This document shows positions 61,695-64,000 of a DNA stretch of 64,000 nt, piece after piece; positions within the stretch are counted from its first letter, which is position 1; the number at the start of each line of letters is the position of its first letter. The notes under the pieces are model-generated. The model was not told the DNA's origin and ran no database searches. It worked only from the letters and a program-made list of their open reading frames with translations. The stretch is from Planctomycetota bacterium (GTDB lineage Bacteria; Planctomycetota; UBA8742; UBA2392), in NCBI GenBank assembly GCA_020638675.1, contig JACKID010000001.1:992001-1056000 (forward strand). The letters are read 5' to 3'. The position numbers and the translations under genes were made by a program.

Positions 61695-63430
61695 CCGAAA
61701 ACAGGGAGCGATACCTGGAGACCGCCCTCGACGAGCTGTACCACGGCGGCCCCTCGGAAGACCTGGTCACCCGAATTCTGTCACGCGAGGTGCAAGCGCC
61801 GCTTGAGACCGCGAAGCACAAGCCGCGTCCGCGAACCTGGCTTTGGCTGCAGGCCGCAGGTGTGCTGCTCGCGATCGGACTGGTTGCACTGGTGGTCCTG
61901 CCGCGCCAGGCAAACCCATTGCCGGACGGCGTCGCAGCGTCAGGCGGTACCTACGAGTTCTCTCGGGGCAGGCTCGAAATCAATCAGGGCTGGTACGCGC
62001 TTACGGGCGGCGCGCCGGTCGTCTCACGCGAAAACACACAGATCGAACAAGTCACCGGCCGGGTACTTGTGAAGGTCGGGGAGGTCCCCGACGAAACGGA
62101 GCTGCAGGCCCAGAAGGACTGGCTGCGGCGCAATGGAATGGAGAATGCAATGAACTTCAAGTGGATTCAGGCCGGCGGGTTGGCCATTTGCGTGCTGGCC
62201 GGCACGGCCGTCGTCGACGGCTCATTGATCGAGGCACAGAAGGTTGAGGCGCAGGACGATGCCGCGAAGAAGAAGGACTGGTCGGCATTCGAGAAGGACA
62301 TCAAGGCGGACAAAGCCCGCCTGGAGGAAGTCGAAGGGGAGATGCGCGATCTGAATGCGAAGATCGAAAGCGCCGACAAGGACATCAAGGCGGCCGAGAA
62401 AGGCGGCACGCCCGAGCAGATCAAGAAGCTCAAGGACACGCGGGCGCAACACCAGGCGGACTACGACAAGCTGGAGGATGAGTACTACAAGCTCGCCCGG
62501 GGCACGAACATCCGCGAATACGAACTCAAGATTCACAACCAGGAAGAAGCGCTGGCGGAACTTACAGAGGCTCTCAAGAGGAACCCGAACGACCGTGACG
62601 CAAAGCTCGAGGTGACAGAGGCCCAACGCGAACTCGACGAGCTCAAGCTGGCATTGAAGACCTACAAGGAAGAGGCCGACGCGGCGCCGAACGGTTTCAG
62701 GACCGATCCAGATGCGCCGATTACCGTTGACTTCATGCAGAAGGGCATTCACGAGGCGATGCACTACATCGCGCTGCGTACTGGCCTGCAGCTGGCAATC
62801 GAAGGAGAGCTCGACACGAAGATCACGATCAAGATGGAGAACGCAAAGCCCCGCGACGTGCTTCGAGCGATCTGTACTGCGAACGGCCTTGTCATGATTG
62901 AGGATGGCGACGTGATCATCCTGAAGAAGGCAGCCGGTGAGTCGAGCACCCCGGATCGGAACGCTGATCCGGAAACGCCGATCAGCGTCAACTATCAAGA
63001 CATGCTGCTCAGCGACGTGCTGATGGATATCGCCAAGCGAAGCGGGCTGGATATCCAGAACGAACTTCCCGCCGGCGAAGACACGGCCGTCACGCTGTCG
63101 CTGTCCAAGATCAAGCCTCGGCAGATTGTGGAGCTGATCTGTGATGACTGCGAGTTGCGGCTGCTGAAGCGCGGCGAAACGCTGATCGTTCGGCAGGCGC
63201 TCGGCGACATGACACAGGAGGCGCTGAAAGACGAGCTGGAGAACACCACGTCGGAACGTGATGCGCTGAAGAACCGCCTGCAGTTCCTGGAAGTCGCCAT
63301 CGAAGCTGCAAAAGAAGAAGGCGACAAAGAGGCAATTGCCGACTACCAGAAGAAGAAAGACGCGCTGCTGAATCTGCGGGCCGAGCTGGAATCAGAGATC
63401 GAGGCGCTGAACGACGCAATTAACGGCTAA
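61691..63430 (+). CDS. Anti-sigma-like membrane protein with coiled coils and two STN/secretin-N-like domains
   Basis: A 579-residue protein. N-terminal cytoplasmic head with a FecR/anti-sigma-like opening (TENRERYLETALDELYH), membrane segment one (about 50-70, LWLQAAGVLLAIGLVALVVL), a FecR-like extracytoplasmic stretch to about 145, then a second hydrophobic segment starting MNFKWIQAGGLAICVLAG (about 154-172) that resembles a signal peptide. Coiled-coil helices follow (WSAFEKDIKADKARLEEVEGE; KAAEKGGTPEQIKKL). Two domains of the STN/secretin-N type are seen (ITVDFMQKGIHEAMHYIALRTGLQLAIEG; ISVNYQDMLLSDVLMDIAKRSGLDI). The internal signal-like segment with an upstream GGAATGGAG suggests either a second start or a fused gene pair. 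Confidence 0.7.
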   Translation: MTENRERYLETALDELYHGGPSEDLVTRILSREVQAPLETAKHKPRPRTWLWLQAAGVLLAIGLVALVVLPRQANPLPDGVAASGGTYEFSRGRLEINQGWYALTGGAPVVSRENTQIEQVTGRVLVKVGEVPDETELQAQKDWLRRNGMENAMNFKWIQAGGLAICVLAGTAVVDGSLIEAQKVEAQDDAAKKKDWSAFEKDIKADKARLEEVEGEMRDLNAKIESADKDIKAAEKGGTPEQIKKLKDTRAQHQADYDKLEDEYYKLARGTNIREYELKIHNQEEALAELTEALKRNPNDRDAKLEVTEAQRELDELKLALKTYKEEADAAPNGFRTDPDAPITVDFMQKGIHEAMHYIALRTGLQLAIEGELDTKITIKMENAKPRDVLRAICTANGLVMIEDGDVIILKKAAGESSTPDRNADPETPISVNYQDMLLSDVLMDIAKRSGLDIQNELPAGEDTAVTLSLSKIKPRQIVELICDDCELRLLKRGETLIVRQALGDMTQEALKDELENTTSERDALKNRLQFLEVAIEAAKEEGDKEAIADYQKKKDALLNLRAELESEIEALNDAING

Positions 63431-64000
63431 AGTTTCTCGAGCCTCGCGAACTCCAGCGCGAGGCTCTTTTCACCCCAGCCCTGGAAGTGCACCTTGATTC
63501 GCCCGGTGTTGCTCATGTCCAGCACCTTGCCGACGCCGAACACGGCGTGCCTTACGCGGTCGCCATTCTTCAACTCACCGGGCTCGGCCGGATCGAACAC
63601 GGGCGGGCGCGCCGACTTCACCGCGAGGTGGTCGGCGGGCCCGTCCTCAATCTCCGGCTCGTTGCTGAAATCAAACGGGTCGTCCTCGTCGTCCTCGCGC
63701 GTGACTGGCTTGACTGCGCGCCCGGTGAACCACGCCGAGAAGTCTTCCGCGCCGTAGCCGCTGGCAGTCGCGGCCTGGTCGTCCACCATTGTCAGCTCGG
63801 GCGGGATCTCCGTAAGGAACCGGCTGGGTGGATTGCGCTGGCTGCGCCCAAACGCCTCGCGGTGCCGGGCGAGACTCAGCGTCAGGTACTGTTGCGCGCG
63901 GGTGATGCCGACGTAGGCCAGCCGGCGCTCTTCCTCAAGGTCGCCGTCGCCCTGGATGCTGCGCGCGTGCGGCAGCACGCCGTCTTCCAGACCGGTGAGG
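63427..64000 (-). CDS. uvrD: UvrD/PcrA-type DNA helicase, C-terminal part (5' end beyond the window)
   Basis: The visible C-terminal 190 residues continue past position 64000. SF1A motif VI is clear (EEERRLAYVGITRAQQYLTLS), preceded by LTGLEDGVLPHARS (motif V region). The end carries a C-terminal tail with an acidic stretch (EDDEDDPFDFSNEPEIEDG) and a Tudor-like fold (GDRVRHAVFGVGKVLDMSNTGRIKVHFQGWGEKSL), as in PcrA/UvrD. 3'-5' helicase for nucleotide excision/mismatch repair. Its stop overlaps the plus-strand stop of the neighbouring gene. Confidence 0.93.
   Translation of the reverse strand, partial: LTGLEDGVLPHARSIQGDGDLEEERRLAYVGITRAQQYLTLSLARHREAFGRSQRNPPSRFLTEIPPELTMVDDQAATASGYGAEDFSAWFTGRAVKPVTREDDEDDPFDFSNEPEIEDGPADHLAVKSARPPVFDPAEPGELKNGDRVRHAVFGVGKVLDMSNTGRIKVHFQGWGEKSLALEFARLEKL
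63439..63470 (+). terminator. Rho-independent terminator inside the convergent uvrD gene
   Basis: A perfect 10-bp stem GAGCCTCGCG (63439-63448) / CGCGAGGCTC (63457-63466), 8-nt loop, then TTTT (63467-63470), 8 bp after the plus-strand stop at 63430. The same bases encode the C-terminal residues (SLALEFARLEKL) of the convergent helicase, so the terminator is embedded in coding DNA. Confidence 0.75.

Noticed and set aside
1..64000. CRISPR arrays, insertion sequences, prophage or tRNA genes
   Set aside because: No regularly spaced repeats, transposase, integrase, phage-specific genes or tRNA cloverleaf sequence were recognised. Phage-like proteins present (VgrG, gp25, sheath) belong to the T6SS.

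Overview
The window is GC-rich (roughly 60-65 % by eye) bacterial chromosome with dense coding, many 1-14 bp start/stop overlaps, and no rRNA, tRNA, CRISPR array or transposon that I can recognise. Eukaryote-like Ser/Thr kinases fused to WD40 repeats (with DWG in place of DFG), SUMF1 domains, FHA proteins, tandem ECF sigma/anti-sigma pairs, giant repeat-rich exported proteins and a C-terminal sorting-like tail suggest a planctomycete-type lineage (Planctomycetota). Myxococcota is the main alternative, because the VgrG-DUF2169-pentapeptide-DUF3540-DUF4150 spike module is also common there. Species cannot be fixed from the sequence.

Layout. Bases 1-2100 (minus) hold the 5' part of a PilB/GspE secretion ATPase and a TPR lipoprotein. 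Bases 2241-5994 hold a large exported Ig-like repeat protein, a TraB/TIKI-like lipoprotein and a degenerate receiver protein. Bases 6121-35083 (minus) are one nearly continuous operon that encodes a complete type VI secretion system: three FHA proteins, TssJ, TssK, TssL, TssM, TagF, TssA, TssB, TssC, Hcp, TssE, TssF, TssG, ClpV, VgrG, a DUF2169-pentapeptide fusion, a second pentapeptide protein, DUF3540 and a DUF4150 PAAR-like tip, followed by serine dehydratase. Bases 35159-43673 (minus) encode a SUMF1-thioredoxin fusion, an exported TlpA-like thioredoxin whose first active-site Cys codon is an in-frame TGA, and a 1972-residue kinase/WD40/TPR/PDZ protein. A methyltransferase (minus) and gltX (plus) are divergent at 44.5 kb. 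Bases 46.3-50.4 kb hold a hypothetical protein, an alpha-oxoamine synthase, two small membrane proteins, QueA and another hypothetical. From 50.4 kb a large GND-Y repeat protein (minus) faces a six-gene plus-strand cluster (carboxypeptidase-regulatory repeat protein, membrane protein, LeuD-like small protein, SDR, AcpH, DUF2283). Maf and a YkgJ-type cysteine-cluster protein follow on minus. Two ECF sigma/anti-sigma pairs then lie on plus, the second anti-sigma carrying coiled coils and two STN/secretin-N-like domains. The window ends inside a UvrD/PcrA helicase on minus.

How it fits together. The T6SS operon is complete for the 13 core subunits (TssA-TssM), with TagF and FHA proteins as the expected post-translational control layer. 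The giant transmembrane kinase just upstream is the obvious candidate to phosphorylate the one FHA partner that keeps canonical phosphothreonine-binding residues; two tandem FHA paralogues have lost them. The most striking single observation is the TGA codon at 37484-37486. It turns a split thioredoxin into one 331-residue selenoprotein candidate with a Sec-Gly-Pro-Cys active site, and a perfect 6-bp hairpin with an AGUU loop begins 10 nt after the UGA, as expected of a bacterial SECIS element.
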